Origin: CAYPGT01 sp964512985
Lineage (GTDB): Bacteria; Cyanobacteriota; Vampirovibrionia; LMEP-6097
DNA length: 64,000 bases
NCBI GenBank assembly: GCA_964512985.1
Contig: CAZELI010000003.1
Location: 36,699 to 100,698, forward strand
Direction: 5' to 3'
The translations under genes were made by a program, and so were the position numbers. The notes under the pieces were generated by a model. The model saw nothing but the letters and a program-made list of their open reading frames with translations, was not told the DNA's origin and ran no database searches. Of this stretch, positions 51,705 through 60,651 are shown piece after piece (positions within the stretch are counted from its first letter, which is position 1; each line of letters starts with the position of its first letter).

Positions 51705-52883
51705 ATGCCCCAAGCTCAAGAAAAACTTATACGTGACCTCCCTAAGGCAGATCTGCATGTACATCTAGATGGTTCACTTAGGCTTAAGACTCTCATAGAA
51801 CTCGCGCAAGCTAGAAAAATTCAACTACCCTCATATTCTGAAGCTGGGCTTAGAGAGTTGGTTTTTAAAGATCGTTATAATGATCTTCCTGATTATTTAC
51901 AAGGCTTTCAATATACCTGTGCCGTAATGCAAGATCTAGAAGCATTAGAGCGAGTGGCTTATGAGTTTGCTTGGGATTGTTTTCATGATGGAGTGATATA
52001 TGTCGAACCACGTTATTCGCCTGATTTACTTAAGACTGAAGCTATTAAATCTCACGAAGTGATCATTGCGATTGATAAAGGTATGAAGCAAGCTCAAAGA
52101 GAGATAAATATTTTAATTGATAAAGAGAATCAAGCAATGAAAGAGCAAGCTCCTGAGAGTTTTGTAGAGCATCCACATTTTGTTTATTCTCATATCATTT
52201 GCTGTATGCGTATGTGGGAGCCAGAGAGGTCTATAGATATAGTTAACTCTGCAATATTGACCAGGGATAAGCATGATCTTCCCATTACTGCTATCGATCT
52301 TGCTGGTCCAGAAGCGGGTTTCCCAGCAATCGACCATCAAGATGCCTATATTCTGGCACACAAGCATTTTCTTTATAAGACAGTTCATGCTGGTGAAGCT
52401 TATGGACCACCAAGTATTTTCCAGGCGATTACTTATTTATTTGCTGATCGTATTGGTCATGGATTTCATTTGTTTGATGCAGAATTAATTAGCACTAAAG
52501 ATCCAGTCACTGCTAAGCGCTATGTAAATAACTTAGTTCAATATATAGCTGAGAAACGAATTACACTTGAAGTTTGTCTCACTAGTAATCTACAAACTCT
52601 GCCAGAATTGCAAAACAATGCTATTAACCATACATTACCGTTGATGCTAGACTCTGGTATTAGTGTTGCTATCTGCACTGACAATACATTAGTATCTAAT
52701 ACTACAGTTACTAAGGAGCTGCTACTTGCAGCGCAAACTTTTAATCTTAGTGCTAAGCAAATCAAGAAGCTCATTATGTATGGTATTAAACGTAGTTTCT
52801 ATCCAGGTAGCTATTTAGAGAAGAAGAAATATATTGATGTCTGTGCTAAGTACTATGACCATCTTGCAAGCAAGCAATGCTAA
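51705..52883 (+). CDS. add: Adenosine deaminase family protein
   Basis: A 392-residue metal-dependent hydrolase that deaminates adenosine to inosine. Signatures: KADLHVHLDGSLR (metal-binding His pair), HAGEAYGP (His and catalytic Glu), ADRIGHGFHLF, CLTSNLQT and ICTDN (metal-binding Asp; the usual second Asp of TDD is Asn). It is somewhat longer than typical Add because of an insertion around residues 110-170. Adenine-specific relatives cannot be excluded. A TACAAT box lies 9 nt before the ATG. Confidence 0.88.
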   Translation: MPQAQEKLIRDLPKADLHVHLDGSLRLKTLIELAQARKIQLPSYSEAGLRELVFKDRYNDLPDYLQGFQYTCAVMQDLEALERVAYEFAWDCFHDGVIYVEPRYSPDLLKTEAIKSHEVIIAIDKGMKQAQREINILIDKENQAMKEQAPESFVEHPHFVYSHIICCMRMWEPERSIDIVNSAILTRDKHDLPITAIDLAGPEAGFPAIDHQDAYILAHKHFLYKTVHAGEAYGPPSIFQAITYLFADRIGHGFHLFDAELISTKDPVTAKRYVNNLVQYIAEKRITLEVCLTSNLQTLPELQNNAINHTLPLMLDSGISVAICTDNTLVSNTTVTKELLLAAQTFNLSAKQIKKLIMYGIKRSFYPGSYLEKKKYIDVCAKYYDHLASKQC

Positions 52884-52895
52884 AATCATTTACAG

Positions 52896-54014
52896 ATGTC
52901 CATTTACTTTGACAATGCTGCTACTACTGCTCTGGCTCCAGAACTTATAGGACTTATGTCTGAGTTGAATACTAATCTATATGCTAATCCTAGTAGCATG
53001 CATTCGCAGGGAATCAAATCTCGTAAGGCTCTCAATAGCGCGCGCACTCAAATCGCAAGCTTTATTAATGCTAAGCCTGAAGAGGTAATTTTTACATCTA
53101 ATGCAACCGAGGCAAATAACAGTGTTTTTAAGTCACTTGATTATGATTTGATCATTACGAGCCCAACTGAACATGTAAGTGTTATTGAACCTGCTAAAGA
53201 GATTGCTAAGCCCATAATCTGGTTAAACGTAGACAGTGAAGGCTTTATAGATTTAGTAGAATTAAAAACTCAATTAGAAACCAATAAGGACAAGAAAATC
53301 CTTCTGTCAATAATGCATGGTAATAATGAAATTGGTACTTTGCAAGATATAGCAGCTATCGGTAAACTTACAGCTCAATTCTCTAATGTAATATTTCATA
53401 GTGATTGCGTGCAAACTTTTGCTAAGCATCCTATAGATGTTCAGGCTTGTAACCTAGATCTCATCACTGTTTCAGCACATAAACTGCATGCTCCTAAAGG
53501 TGTTGGATTCTTGTATTTTAATTCTAGACTTAAAGATCAGTTAGCCGCAAATCCTCTTATTAAAGGTTCTTCACAAGAGTTTAAGCTTAGAGGTGGTACT
53601 GAGAATCTGATTGGCATTGTACTTTTTGCTAAGGCACTTGAGTTGAAAGACAATAATAAGACTAAAGAACTGCATCGATATTTCATTGAGAAATTACAAT
53701 CTCATCCAAGCTTAGTATTAAATGGTCCACGTGATCTTAACAAGCGAGTTCTTGGTAATATTAACTTAGCGCTGACTCATTCTAAATTCCAACGCGAAGA
53801 AATTTTACTTCAATTAGACTTGAAGGGAATCGAAGTAGCAACTGGTTCCGCTTGCACTAGCGCCAATGGTGCTTCTATAATTCAGATTTCCTATGTTTTG
53901 CGTGCCTGTCGCATTCCAGATGAGATAGCTTCTAAAGCTATAAGAATTAGTCTTTCTCAATACAATACTAAGGAGGAGATAGATTATTTCTTTACCGTAA
54001 TAGAGAAGATTTAA
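52896..54014 (+). CDS. Cysteine desulfurase (NifS/IscS-type)
   Basis: A 372-residue PLP-dependent enzyme that removes sulfur from cysteine for Fe-S clusters and thio-modifications. Signatures: YFDNAATTALAPE, FTSNATEANN, SIMHGNNEIGTLQD, SVSAHKLHAPKGVGFLY with the PLP-binding Lys, and ATGSACTSANGA with the active-site Cys. It follows add by 12 nt with a TAAAAT box 9 nt before its ATG. No scaffold gene is adjacent, so it may serve tRNA thiolation as well as clusters. Confidence 0.93.
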   Translation: MSIYFDNAATTALAPELIGLMSELNTNLYANPSSMHSQGIKSRKALNSARTQIASFINAKPEEVIFTSNATEANNSVFKSLDYDLIITSPTEHVSVIEPAKEIAKPIIWLNVDSEGFIDLVELKTQLETNKDKKILLSIMHGNNEIGTLQDIAAIGKLTAQFSNVIFHSDCVQTFAKHPIDVQACNLDLITVSAHKLHAPKGVGFLYFNSRLKDQLAANPLIKGSSQEFKLRGGTENLIGIVLFAKALELKDNNKTKELHRYFIEKLQSHPSLVLNGPRDLNKRVLGNINLALTHSKFQREEILLQLDLKGIEVATGSACTSANGASIIQISYVLRACRIPDEIASKAIRISLSQYNTKEEIDYFFTVIEKI

Positions 54015-54072
54015 GATAAGCCTAGATTTGGGTTAATTATTGATTTTTTTGGGATAATATTCCTAAGTATAG

Positions 54073-55134
54073 ATGGCAAATAGAAAACAATTTGACGATG
54101 CCTCAGGCGATGAGTTTGATGATGAACCAAGCTCAGAAGATCTTCTTGAGACTGAGGTTTTTGTACAAGGTTTAGATGAGGTTATAGCTGATGAAGACCA
54201 GGAGGAAGATGAAACTCCAGTCAAGGATTCAAGCAAAGCCAAAGTTAAGGACAAACAGGATAAAAGAAAGAAAGACAAGGGTCCAAGTGATGACAGCATA
54301 TTTATGTATCTTAAAGAGATTGGTAAGATCTCTACTCTAAATGCTGAACAAGAAATTTTAATTACTAGAGAAATCAAGAAGGGTGGTTTGCAAGGTGAGA
54401 AGGCAAAGAGACAATTAGTACAAGCCAATCTCAGACTGGTTGTTAGTATTGCTAAACGCTATGCTTCTATGAATATTCATCTTCTAGATTTAATTCAAGA
54501 AGGTAATTTAGGTTTGATGCGCGCAGCAGATAAATTTGATCCTGCTAAAGGTTACAAGTTTAGTACTTTTGCTACTTGGTGGATAAGACAAGCAATTAGT
54601 AGATCCATTGCAGATAAATCTAGAACTATTCGTATCCCTGTCCATATGATTGAGAATGCTAGTCGTTTACGCAAGGTTGTTACAGAGCTCAGTCACAGAC
54701 TGGGACGCGCTCCTACAGATGAAGAAATCATGCAAGTCATGGATATTAATCAAGAAAGATTACATGAGATCCAGAATCTACATATGAAAACGGTTTCTAT
54801 GTCAAGTAAGGTTGGCTCTAATGATGAAGGTTCTACAGTTGCTGATTTCATTGAGAGCGAAGATGGTTACTCTTCACCAGATCAATACGTGACGGCGCGT
54901 TTACTAAGACAAGAACTAAAAAACATTATCAATGATCTCTCTGATGAAGAGCAGAGCGTTTTAATTTTACGCTATGGTTTATTAGAGGATGAACATCAAA
55001 AGATGTATAGCTTTGATGAATTAGCTGAAATGCTTGATATGAGCAAAGATAAGGTAAAGAAGCTTGAAGCTAAAGCTTTACGTAAACTTAAGTCCCATGT
55101 AATACAATCAGGAAGATTGAAAGAATTTATTTAA
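54073..55134 (+). CDS. rpoD: RNA polymerase primary sigma factor
   Basis: A 353-residue sigma-70 factor. An acidic, Lys-rich N-terminus (residues 1-72) replaces the large region 1.1; region 1.2 starts at DSIFMYLKEIGKI, region 2 includes LRLVVSIAKRYASMNIHLLD and KGYKFSTFATWWIRQAISR (-10 recognition and melting), region 3 follows, and region 4 (QSVLILRYGLLE, SFDELAEMLDMSKDKVKKLE) reads the -35 box. It is short like the primary sigma factors of cyanobacteria and many small genomes. Its own promoter is probably GATAAT at about 54054-54059. Confidence 0.94.
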   Translation: MANRKQFDDASGDEFDDEPSSEDLLETEVFVQGLDEVIADEDQEEDETPVKDSSKAKVKDKQDKRKKDKGPSDDSIFMYLKEIGKISTLNAEQEILITREIKKGGLQGEKAKRQLVQANLRLVVSIAKRYASMNIHLLDLIQEGNLGLMRAADKFDPAKGYKFSTFATWWIRQAISRSIADKSRTIRIPVHMIENASRLRKVVTELSHRLGRAPTDEEIMQVMDINQERLHEIQNLHMKTVSMSSKVGSNDEGSTVADFIESEDGYSSPDQYVTARLLRQELKNIINDLSDEEQSVLILRYGLLEDEHQKMYSFDELAEMLDMSKDKVKKLEAKALRKLKSHVIQSGRLKEFI

Positions 55135-55149
55135 TGCTAAAATTACTGT

Positions 55150-55701
55150 ATGCGTTTTATAGTAATTTTAGTTTTATTTCTTAGTGTTCAATCCGTAATG
55201 GCTGGGGAGATGAAGGCAAGACATTCTACTCAGTGTGCTTTAACTAAGAATTTAAGTATCGATCAACTCGCTGATGGTGCCGGGATAATTTTTAAGGGAA
55301 CTTTAGAGTCCGTTAGCTATGGTAAATACGATGGATTAGATGTGCGTAATTTAGAGTTTAAAGTTTTAGATCCGATTAAAGGAGTTAATTCTGAATCTAT
55401 CAAGCTAAGAGAATGGGCTTCTATTAGAACTCCACTTGAGACTTCTGTTGTTAAGGGTCAACCATATGTATTCTTCTTCCATCAACCTAGTGCTAGAGGT
55501 CTTACTTCATTGATTGGTATGGAACAGGGTCTAGTAGAAATCAATAGAGAAGAAAAACTAAAATACTCTCCTAGATTGAGTCTTATTCCTAAGAATAAAT
55601 TAGTAACAATTCAATCAGGCTTTAGGGCTAAGGTAGTTGCTGACGCTGATCTAAATAGTTATGATGGACTTAAAGAATTTTGTTTGGCGACATATCATTA
55701 A
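55150..55701 (+). CDS. Hypothetical secreted protein
   Basis: A 183-residue protein with a signal peptide (residues 1-18, ending SVMAG). The mature part is beta-rich, with Asp-Leu-Ala-Asp-Gly near its start and two Cys (HSTQCALT near 28, EFCLATYH at the end) that could pair. A TAAAAT box ends 6 nt before the ATG. The gene lies between rpoD and the transketolase genes. No family recognised. Confidence 0.7.
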   Translation: MRFIVILVLFLSVQSVMAGEMKARHSTQCALTKNLSIDQLADGAGIIFKGTLESVSYGKYDGLDVRNLEFKVLDPIKGVNSESIKLREWASIRTPLETSVVKGQPYVFFFHQPSARGLTSLIGMEQGLVEINREEKLKYSPRLSLIPKNKLVTIQSGFRAKVVADADLNSYDGLKEFCLATYH

Positions 55702-55742
55702 TTCTAGGCATTTGCTACAATAAATAAGTCTTTATTGATGTA

Positions 55743-56576
55743 ATGCAGGTAGAAACTATAAATTTAGAAACAGTGAAAGCTAAAGCTAAGGCTATAAGAG
55801 TCAATTCTCTTAAGATGGTTGCTGCTGCTAACTCTGGTCATCCAGGTGGTTCTTTATCTATTGCTGATATTCTTTCGGTACTTTATTTTGGGGGACATCT
55901 GAAATATAATCCTGCTGATGCTGAAGATCCTAACAGGGACATCCTGATAGTTAGTAAGGGACATGCTTCACCTGCTGTTTATTCTACTTTAGGGCTTGCT
56001 GGATTTTTCCCGATCGAAGATACTATGAGTTTTAGAAAACTTGGCTCCCCTTTTCAGGGTCATATAGATCGTATGCGTGTTAAGGGTGTAGAGATGTCTA
56101 CTGGCTCTCTAGGACATGGTTTGAGCAATGCAATAGGCATGGCACTTGCTGCTAAGCTCGATAAACATCCTCGTAAAATTTTTGCAATATTAAGTGATGG
56201 AGAATTACAAGAAGGTTCTAATTGGGAAGCTGCAATGGCAGCGGCACATTATCAATTAAATAATCTTATAGCGTTTGTTGATCGCAATCGTATTCAGCTA
56301 GATGGATGGACAGAGAAGACCATGACCTTACATCCTATCGCTGAGAAGTTCCATGCTTTTAATTGGGAAGTAATTGAGATAGATGGACATAACCCAGAAG
56401 AAATCCATAATGCCCTGAATCAAGCATATAGACTGCGTTCTGGTGATAAGCCGATATTAATCCTTGCTCAGACAGTTAAGGGTAAGGGTGTAAGTTTTAT
56501 GGAAGATCAAGTGGCTTGGCATGGAGTTGCACCAACTGCGGAAGATTTAGAGAAAGCTTTAGCGGAGTTAAACTAA
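55743..56576 (+). CDS. Transketolase, N-terminal subunit
   Basis: A 277-residue thiamine diphosphate-binding half of a split transketolase. Signatures: AANSGHPGGSLSIADIL, VSKGHASPAVYSTL, MSTGSLGHGLSNAIGMALAA and ILSDGELQEGSNWEAAMAAA with the GDG-type Mg/TPP site (SDGELQEGSNWE). It pairs with the C-terminal half encoded 1 nt downstream. Together they interconvert pentose and hexose phosphates; a role in dihydroxyacetone or isoprenoid-type chemistry is less likely. Confidence 0.93.
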   Translation: MQVETINLETVKAKAKAIRVNSLKMVAAANSGHPGGSLSIADILSVLYFGGHLKYNPADAEDPNRDILIVSKGHASPAVYSTLGLAGFFPIEDTMSFRKLGSPFQGHIDRMRVKGVEMSTGSLGHGLSNAIGMALAAKLDKHPRKIFAILSDGELQEGSNWEAAMAAAHYQLNNLIAFVDRNRIQLDGWTEKTMTLHPIAEKFHAFNWEVIEIDGHNPEEIHNALNQAYRLRSGDKPILILAQTVKGKGVSFMEDQVAWHGVAPTAEDLEKALAELN

Positions 56577-56577
56577 T

Positions 56578-57564
56578 ATGGGAGCAGCAATAGAATTGAC
56601 TAAAGAATATAAGATTGGTGAAATGGTTGCTACTCGCGAAGCTTACGGGCAGGCGCTTTTAGACTTGGGTAAGCAAAACACCAAGATAGTTGTTTTAGAT
56701 GCGGATCTTTCTGGAAGTACTCAGACTAAACATTTTGCTAAAGCTTTTCCCGAGCGATTCTTTAATATGGGTATCGCTGAAATGAATATGATTGGTACAG
56801 CTGCAGGATTGGCACGTGCTGGTAAGATACCGTTTGCTTCTAGCTTTGCGATGTTTGCAAGTGGAAGAGCTTGGGAGTTTGTGCGTAACTCAGTAGCTCA
56901 TAATCATCTTAATGTTAAGGTTTGTGCTTCGCATGCAGGGCTTACTGTAGGTGAGGATGGTGCTAGCCATCAAACCATAGAAGATGTAGCGATCATGAGA
57001 GTTATACCAGGTATGACAGTGATAGTGCCTGCTGATGCAGTAGAAGCTTATCAAACGATCTTGGCTATTGCTGAGTATGATGGTCCTTGCTATGTCAGGC
57101 TTGGTAGAGCTAAGGTGCCTGTTGTGTTTGATAGTAATTATAAATTCCAGATTGGTAAGGCTGCGATTCTTCAAGAAGGTTCTGATATAACATTAATAGC
57201 AAGTGGTGTAATGCTTTATAGAACACTTGAAGCTGCTAAAGAGCTTCAATTGCAGGGTAAGAGTGTTGAAGTTATGAATATCGCTACTATTAAACCATTA
57301 GATACTCAAGCTATCATCAAGTCAGCGACTAAGACTGGTAGAGTGATTACTCTAGAAGAGCATAATATTATTGGTGGTTTAGGTGATGCTGTTGCATCTG
57401 TACTCTCGGAAGAAGTTTCTAGCGCTGTGTCTTTTAAGCGCATGGGAATTAGAGATCAATTTGGTCAGTCTGGTGATGGTATGAAATTACTGGACCATTA
57501 TGGGCTGGGTGTTAAGGATATTGTTCAAGAGGCTAGAAAGCTGTTAGATGTTAAGCTTAATTAA
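56578..57564 (+). CDS. Transketolase, C-terminal subunit
   Basis: A 328-residue half with the pyrimidine-binding (residues 15-185; FNMGIAEMNMIGTAAGLARA, SHAGLTVGEDGASHQTIED) and C-terminal domains. The catalytic Glu is in GIAEMNM. It begins one base after the stop of the N-terminal half, so the two are translationally coupled. Its last 17 nt overlap the start of bioY. Confidence 0.93.
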   Translation: MGAAIELTKEYKIGEMVATREAYGQALLDLGKQNTKIVVLDADLSGSTQTKHFAKAFPERFFNMGIAEMNMIGTAAGLARAGKIPFASSFAMFASGRAWEFVRNSVAHNHLNVKVCASHAGLTVGEDGASHQTIEDVAIMRVIPGMTVIVPADAVEAYQTILAIAEYDGPCYVRLGRAKVPVVFDSNYKFQIGKAAILQEGSDITLIASGVMLYRTLEAAKELQLQGKSVEVMNIATIKPLDTQAIIKSATKTGRVITLEEHNIIGGLGDAVASVLSEEVSSAVSFKRMGIRDQFGQSGDGMKLLDHYGLGVKDIVQEARKLLDVKLN

Positions 57565-58093
57565 AATTATTTCTTGTTATAGCCTGCTGTGTTTATCAGC
57601 GTTTGTGCAGTTACCCTTGTTGCAATATGATTCGTGTTTGGATGGTTTTACTGTTTATAACTATTCACTACTTTATATAGCATGTTTTGCTTTGAGTCTA
57701 ATTTGTAGAAATAACTATGCTTTTATTGCTTCCGTACTCTATCTTGCTTCTGGTCTTAGTGGCTTACCAATATTTGCTTTTGGTGGTGGTTATGAATATA
57801 TTTGGGAGCCAAGTTTTGGATATCTTGTAGGACTCTTACCTCTTAGTGCTGTAGCATTTTATGTTCGTTATCATTGGGATGCCTTGGGTATTAAAACATT
57901 TAATAATAGAAGTACTTTACCGCTTCTAGGCATAGTCTTTGCACATTTAATCGGACTAATCTATATGTTAGTTATGAGAAAGTTTAGTTGCACTAATTTT
58001 ATGTCTATGACTGCATATCAGTTGTTCTACGATATATTCTGGGGACATTTGTTGATAATTTTTTTACCGTTGAGAATTGATGAAGCTAAATAA
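57548..58093 (+). CDS. bioY: BioY-type biotin transporter substrate-binding subunit
   Basis: A 181-residue membrane protein with about six helices. YLASGLSGLPIFAFGGGYEY followed by PSFGYLVGLLP is the BioY core that binds biotin. BioY works alone or with ECF energy subunits; none is adjacent. It starts inside the transketolase gene (17-nt overlap). The sequence is more divergent than typical BioY, so I hold the call at moderate-high confidence. Confidence 0.8.
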   Translation: MLSLIKIISCYSLLCLSAFVQLPLLQYDSCLDGFTVYNYSLLYIACFALSLICRNNYAFIASVLYLASGLSGLPIFAFGGGYEYIWEPSFGYLVGLLPLSAVAFYVRYHWDALGIKTFNNRSTLPLLGIVFAHLIGLIYMLVMRKFSCTNFMSMTAYQLFYDIFWGHLLIIFLPLRIDEAK

Positions 58094-58095
58094 GT

Positions 58096-58107
58096 TATAA
58101 TAATCAC
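58096..58107 (+). promoter_or_regulatory. TATAAT box directly before dut
   Basis: TATAAT at 58096-58101 with 6 nt to the ATG at 58108. No ribosome site fits. Confidence 0.55.
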
Positions 58108-58599
58108 ATGACCCAAACAGCGACTAAATCTCAAGTGAATAAAATTGATCTTCAAATTTTAAAATTAGATCCAAGAGTAGAAACACCGTTCTATGCTTCA
58201 GCTGGTTCTGCCGGTTTTGATCTCAGAGCATTTATACCTGAAGAGCAAGAAATTATTCTTAAGGCTAATGGTGGTAGGGCTAAAGTTTCTACTGGACTTA
58301 AGTTCGTTATACCTGAGGGCTTTGAAGTACAGATTAGACCTAGGTCTGGGCTGGCATTTAAGAATGGTATCTCGCTAACTAACACACCGGGCACTATTGA
58401 TAGTGATTATCGTGGTGAGATTCAGATCCTCATGATTAACCATGGCGCAGAAGATTTTATAGTTAAACACGACGAGCGTATTGCTCAAGCTGTTATTGCA
58501 CCTGTTTGGCAAGCTAATTTCAATGAGATCAGCGAAATGCCATCAGAAGAAAACAATCAGCGTGGAGTGGGTGGCTTTGGTTCTACTGGAACTAAATAG
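58108..58599 (+). CDS. dut: dUTP diphosphatase
   Basis: A 163-residue trimeric enzyme that hydrolyses dUTP to dUMP, keeping uracil out of DNA and feeding dTMP synthesis. Five conserved motifs are visible: SAGFDLRAF, PRSGLAFKNGI, GTIDSDYRGEI, ERIAQAVIAPV and the C-terminal arm RGVGGFGSTG. Length is slightly above average from an N-terminal extension. Confidence 0.96.
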   Translation: MTQTATKSQVNKIDLQILKLDPRVETPFYASAGSAGFDLRAFIPEEQEIILKANGGRAKVSTGLKFVIPEGFEVQIRPRSGLAFKNGISLTNTPGTIDSDYRGEIQILMINHGAEDFIVKHDERIAQAVIAPVWQANFNEISEMPSEENNQRGVGGFGSTGTK

Positions 58600-58608
58600 A
58601 ACAGGTTC

Positions 58609-58926
58609 TTAATTCAATTTAGCAAACACTGCTTCTATCTTGGACTTATCAACAGCGCCAACTAATTGGTCTACGGGCTTGCCGCCTTTAAAGAATATAA
58701 GATTAGGAATAGAATTGATTCTGAATTTCACTGCTGATTCAGGGTTCTCGTCAGTATTAAGTTTCACAACTTTGATCTTGCCAGCATATTCTGTGGCTAA
58801 TTGCTCGATAGTAGGGGTCAATGCTCTACAAGGACCACACCAAGGTGCCCAGAAGTCCACCAATACAGGAATGCTTGATTGCAATACTTCTGTGTCAAAA
58901 TTACTATCTGTTATTTCAGTTGCCAT
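58609..58926 (-). CDS. trxA: Thioredoxin
   Basis: A 105-residue cytoplasmic dithiol reductant. The active site is WAPWCGPCR (Cys30 and Cys33) and the cis-Pro lies in INSIPNLIFFKGG. Length and fold are canonical. It converges with dut (9-nt gap). TATAAT (minus strand 58939-58934) ends 7 nt before the ATG. A MITE-like element begins just upstream. Confidence 0.96.
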   Translation of the reverse strand: MATEITDSNFDTEVLQSSIPVLVDFWAPWCGPCRALTPTIEQLATEYAGKIKVVKLNTDENPESAVKFRINSIPNLIFFKGGKPVDQLVGAVDKSKIEAVFAKLN

Positions 58927-58944
58927 AATAAGAATTATAGCTTA

Positions 58945-59106
58945 TGTCCACCTGGGGCCGGGGGTAAACTGGACACTTTCTATTTAGATTCATTTGCCAA
59001 TTATTAGTTTCTGTACGTTGACAAAGACTTATAGAAGTGAAATATTAGTAAATCTTTAAAAAATAGACTAAAAAGTGTCCAGTTTGCCCCCGGTCCCAGG
59101 TGGACA
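58945..59106. mobile_element. 162-bp MITE-like element with 35-bp terminal inverted repeats
   Basis: The left end (58945-58979) begins TGTCCACCTGGGGCCGGG and the right end (59072-59106) is its inverse with 2 mismatches in 35. Each end is itself a partial palindrome (TGTCCA...TGGACA). The 92-bp AT-rich centre has no open frame. It lies between trxA and the yaaR-like gene. No transposase with such ends is present here. Confidence 0.82.
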
Positions 59107-59113
59107 CTTTACA

Positions 59114-59608
59114 TTACACATAGACATCTACAAGTAATCCTTGTAATTGTCCGAGTGAGTCTAGTAGAGCTAATTCATTAGCTTGTCCTTGTAATAATTC
59201 TTCGCCCATTTTATCGAGCTTAGTGTCTACTACATTGATCTTTTGAAATAAATTATCGCGTTGTTCTGAGCTGTAGGCATGGTCTCTAACATCAGAAAGA
59301 AAATCTTTGAGATCTTTCATATAGGACTTAACCGAACTTTCTAAAGGGTGATGTAGGAGCATTTTGCCTCTATATTTAATATCGGCAAGTCTGTTTTGCA
59401 TGTCATCCAGGCTAGGTTTCTCTTTCTTGCTTACTGTTAAAAATTTATCAAGTTTTTCTACAAAGCTAGGTTTGTTTTCTTTAAGTAGATCGAGTTTTGT
59501 ATTCTGAGCTTCAGAAGTTCCAGAATTACTAATCGTATCGTTAAGACTTGGCCTAGCAAAGCTATTAAGGGCACTATTATAAGCATTACTTATGGCAGTT
59601 AAGGACAT
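59114..59608 (-). CDS. YaaR (DUF327) family protein
   Basis: A 164-residue protein. The C-terminal 95 residues match DUF327: MLLHHPLESSVKSYMKDLKD, DVRDHAYS and SLGQLQGLLVDVYV. The N-terminus is Ser/Asn-rich. Members of this family occur mainly in flagellated bacteria near motility or division genes. Function is not established. The minus-strand promoter region holds no clear ribosome site. Confidence 0.75.
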   Translation of the reverse strand: MSLTAISNAYNSALNSFARPSLNDTISNSGTSEAQNTKLDLLKENKPSFVEKLDKFLTVSKKEKPSLDDMQNRLADIKYRGKMLLHHPLESSVKSYMKDLKDFLSDVRDHAYSSEQRDNLFQKINVVDTKLDKMGEELLQGQANELALLDSLGQLQGLLVDVYV

Positions 59609-59790
59609 AAGCTTGATATCCCACCATGAATCAAGCTGGCAACTAATGCAAACGTGCTAGAGCTAGGTAAAACGGAGGATATTATTAAGATAATATGATG
59701 CATTCGATACTAGAAGCTTCTGGGCATAAATTAAGGCATTAAAATACTGTATATATTTACCTGAAAAATAGCCTAGTTTGCTAAGATATC

Positions 59791-60453
59791 ATGCCTATGG
59801 TAGTAGAAATAGCAGTTAAATCAAGAGAGAAAAAGACGCCCCGCGCTCTCAGAAGAGAAGGTACGATTCCGGCGACTCTTTACGGTCCAGAAATTGAGCC
59901 TATGAATATTCAGCTATCTGCTAAAGAATTTTCACGAGTGCCTTTTGAGGACTATTCTCACCTTATTCATCTTAAAGATGGTGCTACTGATCATGAAGCT
60001 CTTATTAAGGATATACAGAGAGACTTCGTAAGTCGCGAAGTACAGAGCATTCAATTCTATAAAGTTAAACGTGGTCACAAAGTTACTATGAAAGTAGCAA
60101 TCAAGATTAAAGGTGAATCGCAAGCTGTGAAGATGGGTGCGGATTTAGTATCAGTTCACAAGGAAGCGCATATCAGATGTTTCCCAAGACATATTCCTTA
60201 CTTTATTGAAGTTGATATTTCTAAACTTGATAACGATGGAGATCATATTACTTTTGATGACTTGCAGATTAATAGAGATGAAATCGAGGTTATTGATCCA
60301 GGTCAAGAGATTATTTGTAAAGTTCAATCTAAACGTACTGACCATACTATAGAGCCAATTGCGCCAGTAGCTGAAGCTGCTGCGACTCCTGAAGCAGGTG
60401 CTACGCCTGCTGCTGCGGCAACTGACAAGAAGAAAGAAGAGCCTAAGAAATAG
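59791..60453 (+). CDS. rplY: Ribosomal protein L25 (general stress protein Ctc type)
   Basis: A 220-residue 5S rRNA-binding protein. The N-terminal L25 domain (residues 1-95; SREKKTPRALRREGTIPATL, LIHLKDG, ALIKDIQRDF) is followed by the C-terminal TL5-type beta domain (HIRCFPRHIPYFIEVDISKL) and an Ala-rich, basic tail. The two-domain form is the Ctc type. A second in-frame ATG at 59797 is 9 nt from a TAAGAT box and may be the real start. Confidence 0.92.
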   Translation: MPMVVEIAVKSREKKTPRALRREGTIPATLYGPEIEPMNIQLSAKEFSRVPFEDYSHLIHLKDGATDHEALIKDIQRDFVSREVQSIQFYKVKRGHKVTMKVAIKIKGESQAVKMGADLVSVHKEAHIRCFPRHIPYFIEVDISKLDNDGDHITFDDLQINRDEIEVIDPGQEIICKVQSKRTDHTIEPIAPVAEAAATPEAGATPAAAATDKKKEEPKK

Positions 60454-60488
60454 TTTTTAGGTATATTTAGTCAAAGTTTGTAGTTCTC

Positions 60489-60598
60489 CGTCATCCTGAG
60501 GAGCAACCGTAGGTTGCGACGTAAGGATCCACTACTACGAAAGTCTATTAATGAGAGTGGATCCTTACGGTCGGGCTTCGCCCTCCCTCAGGATGGCG
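60489..60598. repeat. Intergenic palindromic element (family A)
   Basis: Arms CGTCATCCTGAGGAG and CGACGTAAGGATCCACT pair with AGTGGATCCTTACG and CCTCAGGATGGCG; the small arm hairpins differ (CAACCGTAGGTTG and GGGCTTCGCCC). It is about 110 bp, between rplY and the helicase gene. The copy inside kdsB is the same subtype. Confidence 0.9.
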
Positions 60599-60651
60599 AT
60601 TGAGATTGTTCTTTTCTTCACTTAACTATTTTCGCTATACTTAAATAAGCT

